Assembly: GCF_003369795.1 (NCBI RefSeq)
Contig: NZ_CP026730.1
Location: 5,509,001 to 5,573,000 of the forward strand
Direction of reading: 5' to 3'
Length of the DNA: 64,000 nucleotides
Source: Streptomyces sp. CB09001
GTDB lineage: Bacteria; Actinomycetota; Actinomycetes; Streptomycetales; Streptomycetaceae
Position numbers and translations under genes: made by a program. Below the pieces are notes generated by a model, which worked only from the letters and a program-made list of their open reading frames with translations, searched no databases and was not told the DNA's origin. The first letter of the stretch is position 1. Each line of letters starts with the position of its first letter. Of this stretch, positions 47,640 to 56,996 are shown in pieces.

Positions 47640-48857
47640 TCACTGACCGCCGTACGTCTTGCTCATGTTCTGGTACATCGCCTCGGCCGACGGGCCGAGC
47701 TGAGGGCCCGCCAGCCAGGTGTTCTCCAGCGGGCCGATCGAGGTGTTCGAGACCAGCTTGGTCTCGCCGTCCACCACCCGGAACCAGCCGCCGCCGGACG
47801 AACCGCCGGTCATGGTGCAGCCGATGCGGTACATCGTCGGCAGCGACGGGCTCAGCGACAGCCGGCCGGGCCGGTCGACGCACTTGAACATCTCCAGGCC
47901 GTTGTACGGCGCGGCCGCCGGGTAGCCCCAGGCACCCATGCTGGACACCTCGGTCGCCGACGGGGCGGAGAAGTCCACCTCCAGCGCTGCGCCGACCGTC
48001 TCCTCCAGCGACTTGCCGCCCTGCTCGGGCTTTACGTGCAGCACCGAGTAGTCGTACGCGGCCCCGTCACCGCCGCTCTCCGAACCGCCCTTGATCCACT
48101 GGTCCGAGGTGGCCGCCCAGTCGGCCCACCAGGTGCCGTACGGGGCCATCTCGGTGGTCGTCGCGTTCGCCAGCTCCGCCTCGGACTTGCCGTAGTCGTT
48201 GTACGACGGGACGAAGGCGATGTTGCGGTACCAGCCGCCGCTGCCGCCCGCGTGCACGCAGTGGCCCGCCGTCCACACCAGGTTGGACTCCCCGGGGTGG
48301 TTCACGTCCTTGATCACCGTGCCGGAGCAGACCATCGAGCCCTCAGGGGAATCGAAGAAGACCTTGCCCACCGGAGCCGCGTTCTCGTGGTACGGCTTCT
48401 TCTCGGCCACGGCCTCGACGGGCGCCGGCTCCGGGTCGGTGGCGCCCTGGTCGGCGGCGGCGTCCTTGGTGGTGACGGTCTTGTCGGCCTCCTTCGCGGA
48501 CTTCATCCGGTCCGGCTCCCACAGGCCCTCGATCACCGGGTTGACGAAGTCCTTGGCCGCACTGAGCCACTTGTCCTGGTCCCAGTTCTTCCAGCCGCCG
48601 TCCTTCCACCGGTCGACGTCGATGCCGTGCTCCTTGAGCCGGTCCGCGAGGCCGGCCGCCGGCCCGCCCTCGCCGCCACCGGTACCGCCCGCGTCGGCGG
48701 CCTCGGAGGTGCCGCCGCCGGGCTTGGCGCCGGCCTCGTCCTGCTCCGATCCGCCGCAGGCGGTCGCCGTGAGCGTGAGCGCGGCGGCCAGACCGGCGGC
48801 GGCGAGTGCGGTGCGCCGCCCGCGCCGGGGCGCGGCGGACACAGGTGTGGAACGCAT
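47640..48857 (-). CDS. Trypsin-like serine peptidase, lipoprotein (copy 1 of 2)
   Basis: A 405-residue putative lipoprotein with signal and lipobox AALTLTATAC-GG. After a Gly/Glu-rich linker comes a conserved Trp-rich stretch (HGIDVDRWKDGGWKNWDQDKWL...FVNPVIEGLWEPDRM), then a chymotrypsin fold. The catalytic His is in WTAGHCVH and Ser in TMTGGSSGGGWF; the Asp is probably in AYDYSVLHV. Similar in sequence and length to the next gene (48957), so a tandem duplication. ATG 48857; GGGG upstream. Confidence 0.9.
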   Translation of the reverse strand: MRSTPVSAAPRRGRRTALAAAGLAAALTLTATACGGSEQDEAGAKPGGGTSEAADAGGTGGGEGGPAAGLADRLKEHGIDVDRWKDGGWKNWDQDKWLSAAKDFVNPVIEGLWEPDRMKSAKEADKTVTTKDAAADQGATDPEPAPVEAVAEKKPYHENAAPVGKVFFDSPEGSMVCSGTVIKDVNHPGESNLVWTAGHCVHAGGSGGWYRNIAFVPSYNDYGKSEAELANATTTEMAPYGTWWADWAATSDQWIKGGSESGGDGAAYDYSVLHVKPEQGGKSLEETVGAALEVDFSAPSATEVSSMGAWGYPAAAPYNGLEMFKCVDRPGRLSLSPSLPTMYRIGCTMTGGSSGGGWFRVVDGETKLVSNTSIGPLENTWLAGPQLGPSAEAMYQNMSKTYGGQ

Positions 48858-48956
48858 GGTGCGACAACCCCCGTTGAAACGTGTGAATGCGTGCATGTGT
48901 CTGTCATGGAACGCGCGGCGGGGTGCCGGCCACGGGCCCGACGCACCCCACCGTCC

Positions 48957-50186
48957 TCACCGGTCGGCGAACTTGCCGCTCACCGCGTCGAACACGCCCT
49001 TGGCCTCGTCGCCGAGGCGCGGTCCGGCCAGCCAGCCTGCGGTCACCGGGCCGATGGAGGTGTTGGAGACCAGCGCGGGCTTGCCGTCGGAACCGGCGGC
49101 GACCCAGCCGCCGCCGGACGAGCCGCCGGTCATGGTGCAGCCGATGCGGTACATCGTCGGGTCGGAGGCGTTGAGCGACAGCCGCCCGGGCTTGTCCTGG
49201 CACTGGTACAGCTTCTGGCCGTCGTACGGCGGCGCGGCCGGGTAGCCGATCGCCTTCATGCCGTCGATCTCCGGCACGGCGGGCGCGTCGAAGTCGACCG
49301 GAAGCGCGGCGCCGACCGTCTCCTCCAGCGACTTGCCGCCGCTGCCCTTCTCCGGCGTCACATGGATCACGGCGAAGTCGTACGAGGCACCGTCACCGCC
49401 CGTCGCACCGCCCTGCTCGATCCACTGGTCCGAGGTCTGCGCCCAGTCGCCCCACCAGACACCGTAGGGAGCGAGCTCCTCCTTGGTGGCGTTCTGCAGC
49501 TCCTCCACCGACTTGTCCGCGTCGTTGTACGACGGGACGAAGGCGATGTTGCGGTACCAGCCGCCGCTCTTGCCCGCGTGCACGCAGTGACCGGCCGTCC
49601 ACACCATGTTGGACTTGCCGGGGTGGGCCGGGTCCTTCACGACCGTCGCCGAGCACACCATCGAACCCTTGGGGGAGTCGAAGAGGAGCTTGCCGGCCGT
49701 GGCGGCGTTGTCGTGGTACTTGGCCGGTACGGCCTCCGCCTCGACGGGGGCGGGCTCCGGGTCGGTGACGCCCTGGTCGCCGGAGATGTCGTTCTCGTCG
49801 ACCTCCTGGTCCGGCTCCTCGGCGTCCCGCATCCGGTCCGGGTCCCACAGGCCCTCGATGATCGGGTTGACGAAGTCCTGCGCCTCGCGCAGCCAGTCGT
49901 CCTTGTTCCAGTTCTTCCAGGCGCCGTTCTTCCAGTCGTCGACGTCGATCCCCTGTTCCTTGAGCTTGTCCTTGATGTCGTCCGGGATCCGGATGCCGCC
50001 GTTGCCGTCGTCCGCGGCGGACGCGGAGGCCGAGGCGTCGCCGCCCGCCTCGGGGTCGCCGTCCTCGCACGCCGTGGCGGTGAGCGCCAGCGCCGAGACG
50101 AGCGCCACGGCGGCGGCCGCGGAGGAGGTTCCGCGCCGTCCGCGCCTGTTTCCGCGCGTGCTGAACGACGGCCGTATGGATCGCAT
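48957..50186 (-). CDS. Trypsin-like serine peptidase, lipoprotein (copy 2 of 2)
   Basis: A 409-residue protein paralogous to 47640-48857: lipobox ALALTATAC, Trp-rich segment (QGIDVDDWKNGAWKNWNKDDWL...FVNPIIEGLWDPDRM), catalytic His in WTAGHCVH, Asp in SYDFAVIHV and Ser in TMTGGSSGGGWV. GGGGGAGT precedes ATG 50186. The 99-nt gap to copy 1 has no promoter or terminator I recognise, so the pair may be cotranscribed. Target proteins are unknown. Confidence 0.9.
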   Translation of the reverse strand: MRSIRPSFSTRGNRRGRRGTSSAAAAVALVSALALTATACEDGDPEAGGDASASASAADDGNGGIRIPDDIKDKLKEQGIDVDDWKNGAWKNWNKDDWLREAQDFVNPIIEGLWDPDRMRDAEEPDQEVDENDISGDQGVTDPEPAPVEAEAVPAKYHDNAATAGKLLFDSPKGSMVCSATVVKDPAHPGKSNMVWTAGHCVHAGKSGGWYRNIAFVPSYNDADKSVEELQNATKEELAPYGVWWGDWAQTSDQWIEQGGATGGDGASYDFAVIHVTPEKGSGGKSLEETVGAALPVDFDAPAVPEIDGMKAIGYPAAPPYDGQKLYQCQDKPGRLSLNASDPTMYRIGCTMTGGSSGGGWVAAGSDGKPALVSNTSIGPVTAGWLAGPRLGDEAKGVFDAVSGKFADR

Positions 50187-50613
50187 GGTGTTGACTCCCC
50201 CTGCTGTGAACGAACGTGGTGCCGCGGTCGAACCGCCGAACGACGGTGACCGGGAACGGCACCACACACTATGCGGTGGCTGTGGGGGAGTTCCGACGGA
50301 ACGGCAACGGTTCGGATACAGCCGCCTGACCTGGCACGCGTCGCCCGCCGAACCGGACCGCCGGGTCGCGGAGCCGGAGCGGACCGCGAAACACCCGCGG
50401 ACATCCCCGCCCCGGCAACGATCTTCAGGCAGGCCGTAACCCCGTGAACGGTCCTCGGTTGGTAGCGGTGGGGGGCCTGCTGTCCGGACGCGGTCCCCCA
50501 TGCCGGGAGCGCCCGGCACGTCGGGTCGTGTCCGGGCAGCGGGAGGTCGACGAACCGTGGCGGGATCCCCGTACGGAGGGTGCGCGGGCACGGGCGGGAA
50601 GGGCGAGCCGGTC
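50187..50613. other. 427-nt divergent region before the siderophore operon
   Basis: No gene is supported. I looked for the actinobacterial iron box (TTAGGTTAGGCTAACCTAA-like, DmdR1/IdeR) and saw none. The region is GC-rich with minor inverted repeats only. Confidence 0.5.
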
Positions 50614-51936
50614 GTGACGAGGGAGCCCGCGGTCGCGGCCTCCACGCGGGCGCACGCCGCGCATGAGGGCGCTGTGCAGGGGAGCGGCGTGTCAGGGCCG
50701 GGGGGTGGCGGGCGGAGGGGTGCTCCGAGGCGCCAGGCGGCGCGGGAGCCGGCCGCGCGTACCTACGCGCGCGCCCTCCCGATCGTACCGGTCCGCGCCC
50801 GGGGACTCACCATCGAGGGCGCCGACGGCCGCCGTTACCTGGACTGCGTCTCCGGTGCGGGCGCCCTGGCCCTCGGCCACAACCACCCCGTCGTCCTCGA
50901 TGCGATCCGGACGGTCCTCGACTCGGGCGCGCCCTTGCACGTCATGGACCTCACCACGCCGGTCGAGGACGCCTTCGTCACCGAGCTGCTGCGCACCCTG
51001 CCGCCGGGACTCGCCGACCGCGCACGCGTGCGGTTCTGCGGCCCGGCCGGCGCGGACCCGGTCGCCACCGCCGTCGCACTGGCCCGCGCCGCCACCGGTC
51101 GGGCCCGGGTGGTCAACGTCACCGACGCCGACGAGCCCGCTCTCGACGAGCCCGCTCTCGACGACGGCGAGCCGGGACGGGAGCGGCCTGCCGGACTCCT
51201 CCTGGAACCGGTCCGGAGCGACGCCGGGATGCGCCCGGTGCCGGACGGCCTGGTGCGGCGCCTGCGGGCCCGCACGGCCGACCGTTCCGTCCCGTTCATC
51301 GTCGACGAGACCGGGACGGGCGTGGGCCGCACCGGCGCCTACTGGGCCTTCGAGCACAGCGGAGTCACGCCCGACGTGCTGGTCCTCGCCAAGGCGATCG
51401 GCGGCAGCCTCCCACTGGCCGTAGTGGTCCACCGCGAAGACCTGGGCGAACCGGACAGTAGGGCGGGCACCTTCCGCGGCAACCAACTCGCCCTGGCCGC
51501 AGGAGCGGCCACCCTCGCCCACGTCCGCGAGCACCGGCTCGCCGACCACGCCGCCACGCTGGGCGGCCGGATGCTGACCGGACTGCGCGCCCTCGCCGCG
51601 GAGTTCACCTGCGTGGGCGACGTGCGCGGGCGAGGCCTGATGGCCGGTGTCGAGCTGGTGGCACCGGACGGCGCGCCCGATGTCGCCGCCCATGGCGCCC
51701 GCGCCGGTACCGCCGCCGCCCTCGCCGACGCCGTCCGCCGGGAGTGCCTGCGCCGCGGGCTGATCGTGGACGTCACGGGCCCGCGCGCGAACGTCGTACG
51801 GCTGCTGCCGCCGCTCATCGTGACCGAGGAGCAGATGTCCGCCGTCCTCGACCGACTCGCCGACGCCGTACGGGCGGTGGACCGCCACCGCCCCGGCGGC
51901 CCCGTCCCGATACGCGGGGAGCGCGCCCCGAGATGA
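50614..51936 (+). CDS. Class-III PLP aminotransferase of siderophore cluster, shortened
   Basis: A 440-residue protein related to diaminobutyrate-2-oxoglutarate aminotransferases. Visible features: YLDCVSGAGALALGHNHP (N-terminal), PLP Asp in FIVDETGTGVGRTG, catalytic Lys in VLAKAIGGSLPLAVV, and RGNQLALAAGAATL. Between ATGRARVVNV and LLLEPVRSDAG only about 30 residues remain where family members have about 95, so the segment carrying the aromatic-His-Gly PLP-stacking motif is missing and replaced by EPALDEPALDD, a tandem repeat. It may be altered or inactive. GTG 50614 is inferred; the iucA-like gene overlaps by 4 bp or follows shortly. Confidence 0.82.
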   Translation: MTREPAVAASTRAHAAHEGAVQGSGVSGPGGGGRRGAPRRQAAREPAARTYARALPIVPVRARGLTIEGADGRRYLDCVSGAGALALGHNHPVVLDAIRTVLDSGAPLHVMDLTTPVEDAFVTELLRTLPPGLADRARVRFCGPAGADPVATAVALARAATGRARVVNVTDADEPALDEPALDDGEPGRERPAGLLLEPVRSDAGMRPVPDGLVRRLRARTADRSVPFIVDETGTGVGRTGAYWAFEHSGVTPDVLVLAKAIGGSLPLAVVVHREDLGEPDSRAGTFRGNQLALAAGAATLAHVREHRLADHAATLGGRMLTGLRALAAEFTCVGDVRGRGLMAGVELVAPDGAPDVAAHGARAGTAAALADAVRRECLRRGLIVDVTGPRANVVRLLPPLIVTEEQMSAVLDRLADAVRAVDRHRPGGPVPIRGERAPR

Positions 51937-51974
51937 GACCCGCCCCCGGACACGGCACGCCAGGAGGACCCGCG

Positions 51975-53924
51975 TTGCACACCGACCCCGCTCCCGAACC
52001 GGCCCCCGCGGCCGCACCCGGAGCCCCGGCAGCTCCGGGGCCTGTTGCCTCACTGGACGCCGCACGCGACGCCGCTTCGGACTCCGCCGGATCTCCGGAC
52101 ACCGCACCACGGCTTGCCCCGGTGCCCGGCGTCCTCCCCGGGCCGCGGCACGCGCCGCACGCCCTCCACTCCGCGGCCGACCCCTTGGACGACCTCGATC
52201 CCTGCGCCGCCGCCCAGGCCGCGGGCACGGAGAACCTGATCCGCTGCTGGGTCCGCGAGGCCGACGTGTCCGCCCCCGACGACGACGTCCTCCACCTGCC
52301 GCTCCCGGCCTCCGGCACGGCGCTCGTCGTTCCCGTCCGTTACTGGTCCCCGACCGGGGCGCACCGCTTCGGCCCCCCGCGGCTTTCCGGCTCCCCCGCG
52401 TCCGCGCCGCCCGTGGACGCGGTCACGCTCGCCGCGCTGCTCGTACGCGAGACGGCCGGTTCCCCGGGGTCCGACGGTCCCGACCTCGTCGCGCGCGTGG
52501 CCGACTCCGTCCGCCGCACCGCCGTGTTCCTCCGGGACCGCGACGGTTCGGAAGACAGCAGCGGACCCGACCTCTTCCTCGCCGCCGAACAGGCACTCCT
52601 CCTCGGGCACCCGCTGCATCCCACCCCGAAGAGCCGGGAGGGCCTCACCGAGAACGAGGCACGCCGGTACTCACCGGAGCTGCGCGGCTCCTTCCCCCTG
52701 CACTGGCTGGCCGTCGACCCGTCCGTACTCGTCACCGACTCGGCCTGGACCGAGCGAGGCCGCCCGGTCACCGCGCCCGCGCTCACCGCGCGCCTCGCGA
52801 CGGACGGCCCGGCGGCACCGCAGGGGTACGCCCTTCTGCCGCTGCACCCATGGCAGTACCGCGCGGTGCTGCACCGGCCGGACGTCGCCGCCCTCCTGGA
52901 CACCGGGCTGGTCGAGGACCTCGGCGCCCGGGGCCCGGCATGGCATCCCACGTCCTCCGTGCGCACCGTCCGACGCGGCGGTGCCCCCGCCATGCTCAAG
53001 CTCTCGCTGGGCCTGCGCATCACCAACTCCCGGAGGGAGAACCTCCGCAAGGAGCTCCACCGCGGTGTCGAGGTGCACCGCCTGCTGCGCCGCGGCCTGT
53101 CCCGCCAGTGGCGGGCGGCCCACCCGGACTTCGACATCGTCCGCGACCCGGCCTGGCTCGCCGTCGACGGACCCGACGGCACGCCCGTGCGCGGCCTCGA
53201 CGTCGTCGTCCGGCACAACCCCTTCCGGCCCTCGGACGACGTCTGCTGCGTGGCCTCTCTCGTGGCGCCGCGGCCGCCCACCCGCGGTCTGTACGGCACC
53301 GCCGCGCGCACCCGGCTGGCCGAGGTCGTCACCCGGCTCGCCGGACGGACCGGCCGCCCGCGCGGGGCGGTCGCCGTCGAGTGGTTCCTGCGCTACCTCC
53401 ACCACGTCGTACGCCCCGTCCTGTGGCTGGACGCCCGCGCGGGGATCGCCCTGGAGGCGCACCAGCAGAACACGCTCGTCCTGCTGGACGCCGACGGCTG
53501 GCCGGCGGGCGGCCGCTACCGCGACAACCAGGGCTACTACTTCCGCGAGTCCTGGCGTGCGGAACTCGCCGCCAGGCTCCCCGGGATCGGCGAACACAGC
53601 GACACGTTCGTGGCCGACGCCGTCACCGACGAGCGCTTCGCCTACTACCTCGCCGTCAACAACGTGTTCGGTCTCATCGGCGCTTTCGGCTCCGGACATC
53701 TCGCCTCGGAAGGCACGCTGCTGGCGGCCTTCCGCCGCTTCCTCGGTGAACTGGACTCGGGCCCCGACCCACAGGGCGGCCCGCTCCCCGCCCACCTCCT
53801 CGACTCACCCGTACTGCGCTGCAAGGCGAACCTGCTGACCCGGCTGCACGGCCTCGACGAACTCGTCGGCCCGGTGGACACCCAGTCCGTCTACGTCACT
53901 ATCGCCAACCCCCTGCATGCCTGA
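51975..53924 (+). CDS. IucA/IucC-family NIS siderophore synthetase
   Basis: A 649-residue NRPS-independent siderophore synthetase that condenses a carboxylate (often citrate-derived) with an amine through an acyl-adenylate. Family motifs are GHPLHPTPKSREGL, KLSLGLRITNSRRENLRKEL, EAHQQNTLVLL and RYRDNQGYYFRES; the C-terminal domain is FhuF-like. TTG 51975 is chosen because AGGAGG lies 7 nt upstream; ATG 51933, which overlaps the aminotransferase stop, is an alternative that adds 14 low-complexity residues. Cluster membership suggests a diaminobutyrate- or diaminopropane-type substrate. The family position in S. coelicolor is a predicted but uncharacterised siderophore cluster. Confidence 0.92.
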   Translation: MHTDPAPEPAPAAAPGAPAAPGPVASLDAARDAASDSAGSPDTAPRLAPVPGVLPGPRHAPHALHSAADPLDDLDPCAAAQAAGTENLIRCWVREADVSAPDDDVLHLPLPASGTALVVPVRYWSPTGAHRFGPPRLSGSPASAPPVDAVTLAALLVRETAGSPGSDGPDLVARVADSVRRTAVFLRDRDGSEDSSGPDLFLAAEQALLLGHPLHPTPKSREGLTENEARRYSPELRGSFPLHWLAVDPSVLVTDSAWTERGRPVTAPALTARLATDGPAAPQGYALLPLHPWQYRAVLHRPDVAALLDTGLVEDLGARGPAWHPTSSVRTVRRGGAPAMLKLSLGLRITNSRRENLRKELHRGVEVHRLLRRGLSRQWRAAHPDFDIVRDPAWLAVDGPDGTPVRGLDVVVRHNPFRPSDDVCCVASLVAPRPPTRGLYGTAARTRLAEVVTRLAGRTGRPRGAVAVEWFLRYLHHVVRPVLWLDARAGIALEAHQQNTLVLLDADGWPAGGRYRDNQGYYFRESWRAELAARLPGIGEHSDTFVADAVTDERFAYYLAVNNVFGLIGAFGSGHLASEGTLLAAFRRFLGELDSGPDPQGGPLPAHLLDSPVLRCKANLLTRLHGLDELVGPVDTQSVYVTIANPLHA

Positions 53925-53953
53925 GCGGGCAGCCCTCCCGAAGGAGCGACACC

Positions 53954-54685
53954 GTGCATTCCACCGACGCGAGCGCCGACGACACCCTGGACCTGCACCT
54001 GCCCGAGGAGTTCGTCGCCCTCTTCCGGACGGCGGCGAACGACGCCACGGACGCGGCTACGGCACCCGAGCGTGAGGGTCTGCGCGCGCATGAGGGTCTG
54101 CGCGCGCATGAGGACCTCCTCGACGGCATCGCCGACTGGGGGCCGAGCGACACCCCCGCCGGAGCCTTCCACCTGGTCCCCGTCGACCTGGAACGGGACC
54201 TCGCGCTCATCGCCCGCTGGATGAACGACCCCGCCGTCGCGGCGTACTGGGAGCTGACCGGACCGCAGAGCGTGACCGCCGACCACCTGCGGGCCCAGCT
54301 GACCGGCGACGGGCGCAGCGTCCCGTGCGTCGGGATGCTGGACGGGGTGCCGATGAGTTACTGGGAGATCTACCGCGCCGACCTCGATCAGCTGGCCCGG
54401 TACTGCCCGGTCCGCCCCCACGACACCGGCGTCCACCTGCTGATCGGCGACGGCGCCGACCGCGGGCGGGGCCTCGGAACCGAGCTGATCAGGGCCGTCG
54501 CCGACCTCGTCCTCGCGGGCCGCCCCGCCTGCACGCGGGTGCTCGCGGAACCCGACGTCCGCAACAGGCCGTCTGTCGCGGCGTTCCTCGGCGCCGGGTT
54601 CCGGCCGATGGGGGAGGTGGACCTGCCCGCCAAGCGCGCCGTCCTCATGATCCGCGCACGGGAGGCGCCGGAACCTTCGCCGTGA
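53954..54685 (+). CDS. IucB/AlcB-like GNAT acyltransferase
   Basis: A 243-residue protein whose C-terminal 160 residues match the siderophore N-acyltransferase group (LIARWMNDPAVAAYWELTGP, GVPMSYWEIYRADLDQLARYC, HLLIGDGADRGRGLG). The first 80 residues carry a duplicated segment EGLRAHEGLRAHED. AAGGAGCGACACC precedes GTG 53954. It would acylate or acetylate the hydroxylated amine (or amine precursor) assembled by the IucA-like synthetase. Together with the two genes before, it forms a compact NIS siderophore operon; no amine monooxygenase or exporter is in the window. Confidence 0.86.
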   Translation: MHSTDASADDTLDLHLPEEFVALFRTAANDATDAATAPEREGLRAHEGLRAHEDLLDGIADWGPSDTPAGAFHLVPVDLERDLALIARWMNDPAVAAYWELTGPQSVTADHLRAQLTGDGRSVPCVGMLDGVPMSYWEIYRADLDQLARYCPVRPHDTGVHLLIGDGADRGRGLGTELIRAVADLVLAGRPACTRVLAEPDVRNRPSVAAFLGAGFRPMGEVDLPAKRAVLMIRAREAPEPSP

Positions 54686-54699
54686 AGCGCGCAGCCCGT

Positions 54700-54762
54700 C
54701 GTCTCCGGCGTCCCACCCGCCGTCTCCGGCGTCCCACCCGCTGCCTCTGTCGTCCCGCCCGC
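54700..54762. repeat. Three 21-bp tandem repeats upstream of dinG
   Basis: CGTCTCCGGCGTCCCACCCGC at 54700-54720 and 54721-54741, identical, and a degenerate third unit at 54742-54762. They fill most of the 182-nt gap between the GNAT and dinG. No LexA box was seen in this gap. Confidence 0.8.
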
Positions 54763-54867
54763 CGCCCAGGAGCCACCCTTGCCCCGCCTGTCCCCACGGT
54801 CACTCACGCCGCTCGCACCCGCCTTGCGGACCCGTTTGTCAGTCCCGGGCCGTAGGGTGGTCGGGCT

Positions 54868-56862
54868 ATGACGAAGCCCTCACTCCCCGAACTCCTGCAC
54901 GCCGCCGTCACCGCGGTCGGCGGCACGGAGCGTCCCGGCCAGGTGGCCATGGCCGAAGCCGTCGAGGAAGCCATCGACGGCGGCTCCCATCTGCTGGTCC
55001 AGGCCGGCACCGGCACCGGAAAGTCGCTGGGGTACCTGGTGCCCGCGCTGGCGCACGGGGAGCGAGTGGTCGTGGCCACGGCGACCCTGGCCCTGCAGCG
55101 TCAGCTGGTCGAGCGGGACCTGCCCCGCACGGTCGACGCACTCCACCCCCAGCTGCGCCGCCGCCCGGAGTTCGCGATGCTCAAGGGCCGGTCGAACTAC
55201 CTGTGCCTGCACCGGCTGCACGAGGGCGTGCCGCAGGACGAGGAGGAGGGCCTCTTCGACCAGTTCGAGGCCGCCGCCCCCACCAGCAAACTGGGCCAGG
55301 ACCTGCTGCGGATGCGCGACTGGGCGGACGAGACCGAGACCGGCGACCGCGACGACCTCACGCCGGGCGTCTCCGACCGCGCCTGGGCGCAGGTGTCCGT
55401 GTCCTCCCGGGAGTGCCTGGGCGCCTCGAAGTGCGCCTACGGCGCCGAGTGCTTCGCCGAGACGGCCCGTGAGCGGGCCAAGCTCGCCGAGGTCGTCGTC
55501 ACCAACCACGCGCTGCTCGCGATCGACGCCATCGAGGGCGCGCCCGTCCTGCCGCAGCACGAGGTGCTGATCGTCGACGAGGCGCACGAGCTGGTCTCCC
55601 GGGTCACCGGGGTCGCCACCGGCGAGCTGACCCCCGGCCAGGTCAACCGTGCGGTACGGCGTGCCGCGAAGCTGGCGAACGAGAAGGCCGCCGACCAGCT
55701 CCAGACGGCCGCGGAGGGGTTCGAGCGGCTGATGGAACTGGCGCTGCCGGGCCGTCTCGAGGAGATCCCGGAGGACCTCGGCTACGCCCTGATGGCCTTG
55801 CGGGACGCCTGCCGCACGGTCATCTCGGCGATCGGGACCACCCGCGACAAGTCCGTGCAGGACGAGGACGCGGTCCGCAAGCAGGCGCTGGCCTCCGTGG
55901 AATCCGTGCACGACGTGGCGGAGCGGATCACGAACGGCTCCGAGTGGGACGTCGTCTGGTACGAGCGCCACGACCGGTTCGGGGCCTCGCTGCGGGTTGC
56001 TCCGATGTCCGTCTCCGGGCTGCTGCGGGAGAAGCTCTTCACCGACCGCTCGGTGGTCCTGACCTCCGCGACCCTGAAGCTGGGCGGCGACTTCAACGGC
56101 GTCGGGGCATCCCTCGGCCTCGCCCCCGAGGGCACCGAGGGCGACGACGTGCCCCAGTGGAAGGGCGTCGACGTCGGCTCGCCCTTCGACTACCGCAAGC
56201 AGGGCATCCTCTACGTCGCCAAGCACCTGGCCCGCCCCGCCCGGGACGGCGACCGCGGCGACATGCTCGACGAGCTGACCGACCTGATCCAGGCGGCGGG
56301 CGGCCGCACACTGGGGCTGTTCTCCTCGATGCGCGCGGCCCAGCTGGCCGCCGAGGAGCTGCGCTCGCGGATCCCGGAGTACCCGATCCTGCTCCAGGGC
56401 GAGGAGACCCTCGGCGAGCTGATCAAGAACTTCGCGGCCGACCCGCGGACCTGCCTCTTCGGCACCCTGTCCCTGTGGCAGGGCGTCGATGTGCCCGGGC
56501 CCAGCTGCCAGCTGGTCGTCATGGACAAGATCCCGTTCCCGCGTCCGGACGACCCTTTGATGAGCGCCCGCCAGAAGGCGGTGGAGGAGGCCGGGGGCAA
56601 CGGCTTCATGGCGGTCGCCGCCACCCACGCCGCGCTGCTCATGGCCCAGGGCGCGGGCAGGCTGGTCCGCGCGTCGGGCGACCGTGGGGTGGTCGCCGTA
56701 CTGGACCAGCGGCTGGCGACGGCCCGCTACGGCAGCTACCTGAAGGCGTCCCTGCCCGACTTCTGGTTCACCACGGACCGCAACCAGGTCCGCAAGTCGC
56801 TCGCCGCGATCGACGCCAAGGCCAGGCAGACCGAGGGCGCCGGGCAGGCCGAGGGCGACTGA
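54868..56862 (+). CDS. dinG: DinG/XPD-family ATP-dependent helicase
   Basis: A 664-residue superfamily-2 5'-3' helicase of the DinG/XPD type. Walker A AGTGTGKS (46-53), DEAH (VLIVDEAHELV), and later WQGVDVPG and the Q/R motifs are present. The Fe-S cluster cysteines C113, C183, C189 and C195 are intact. ATG 54868. It ends with a hairpin terminator that it shares with lexA. The role in unwinding D-loops and R-loops is inferred from the family. A LexA-box control of this gene is not visible in the window. Confidence 0.94.
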   Translation: MTKPSLPELLHAAVTAVGGTERPGQVAMAEAVEEAIDGGSHLLVQAGTGTGKSLGYLVPALAHGERVVVATATLALQRQLVERDLPRTVDALHPQLRRRPEFAMLKGRSNYLCLHRLHEGVPQDEEEGLFDQFEAAAPTSKLGQDLLRMRDWADETETGDRDDLTPGVSDRAWAQVSVSSRECLGASKCAYGAECFAETARERAKLAEVVVTNHALLAIDAIEGAPVLPQHEVLIVDEAHELVSRVTGVATGELTPGQVNRAVRRAAKLANEKAADQLQTAAEGFERLMELALPGRLEEIPEDLGYALMALRDACRTVISAIGTTRDKSVQDEDAVRKQALASVESVHDVAERITNGSEWDVVWYERHDRFGASLRVAPMSVSGLLREKLFTDRSVVLTSATLKLGGDFNGVGASLGLAPEGTEGDDVPQWKGVDVGSPFDYRKQGILYVAKHLARPARDGDRGDMLDELTDLIQAAGGRTLGLFSSMRAAQLAAEELRSRIPEYPILLQGEETLGELIKNFAADPRTCLFGTLSLWQGVDVPGPSCQLVVMDKIPFPRPDDPLMSARQKAVEEAGGNGFMAVAATHAALLMAQGAGRLVRASGDRGVVAVLDQRLATARYGSYLKASLPDFWFTTDRNQVRKSLAAIDAKARQTEGAGQAEGD

Positions 56863-56915
56863 GCGCGGCCGTCGTGCCGGGCGGCGCCCGGTACCACCGG
56901 TCCCCGGACAGCGCT

Positions 56916-56949
56916 GGGCCCCGGAACCGGCGCAGAGGTCCCGGGGCCC
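56916..56949. terminator. Hairpin between dinG and lexA
   Basis: GGGCCCCGG (56916-56924) pairs with CCGGGGCCC (56941-56949), with a 16-nt loop. Located in the convergent gap. Confidence 0.65.
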
Positions 56950-56996
56950 GGTCGGGTCGGCGGGGCGCTGTCACGCGTACCCGCCCGCCGTGGCGC

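Noticed and set aside
50187..50613. Iron box for the siderophore operon
   Set aside because: No 19-bp TTAGGTTAGGCTAACCTAA-like sequence could be found by eye.
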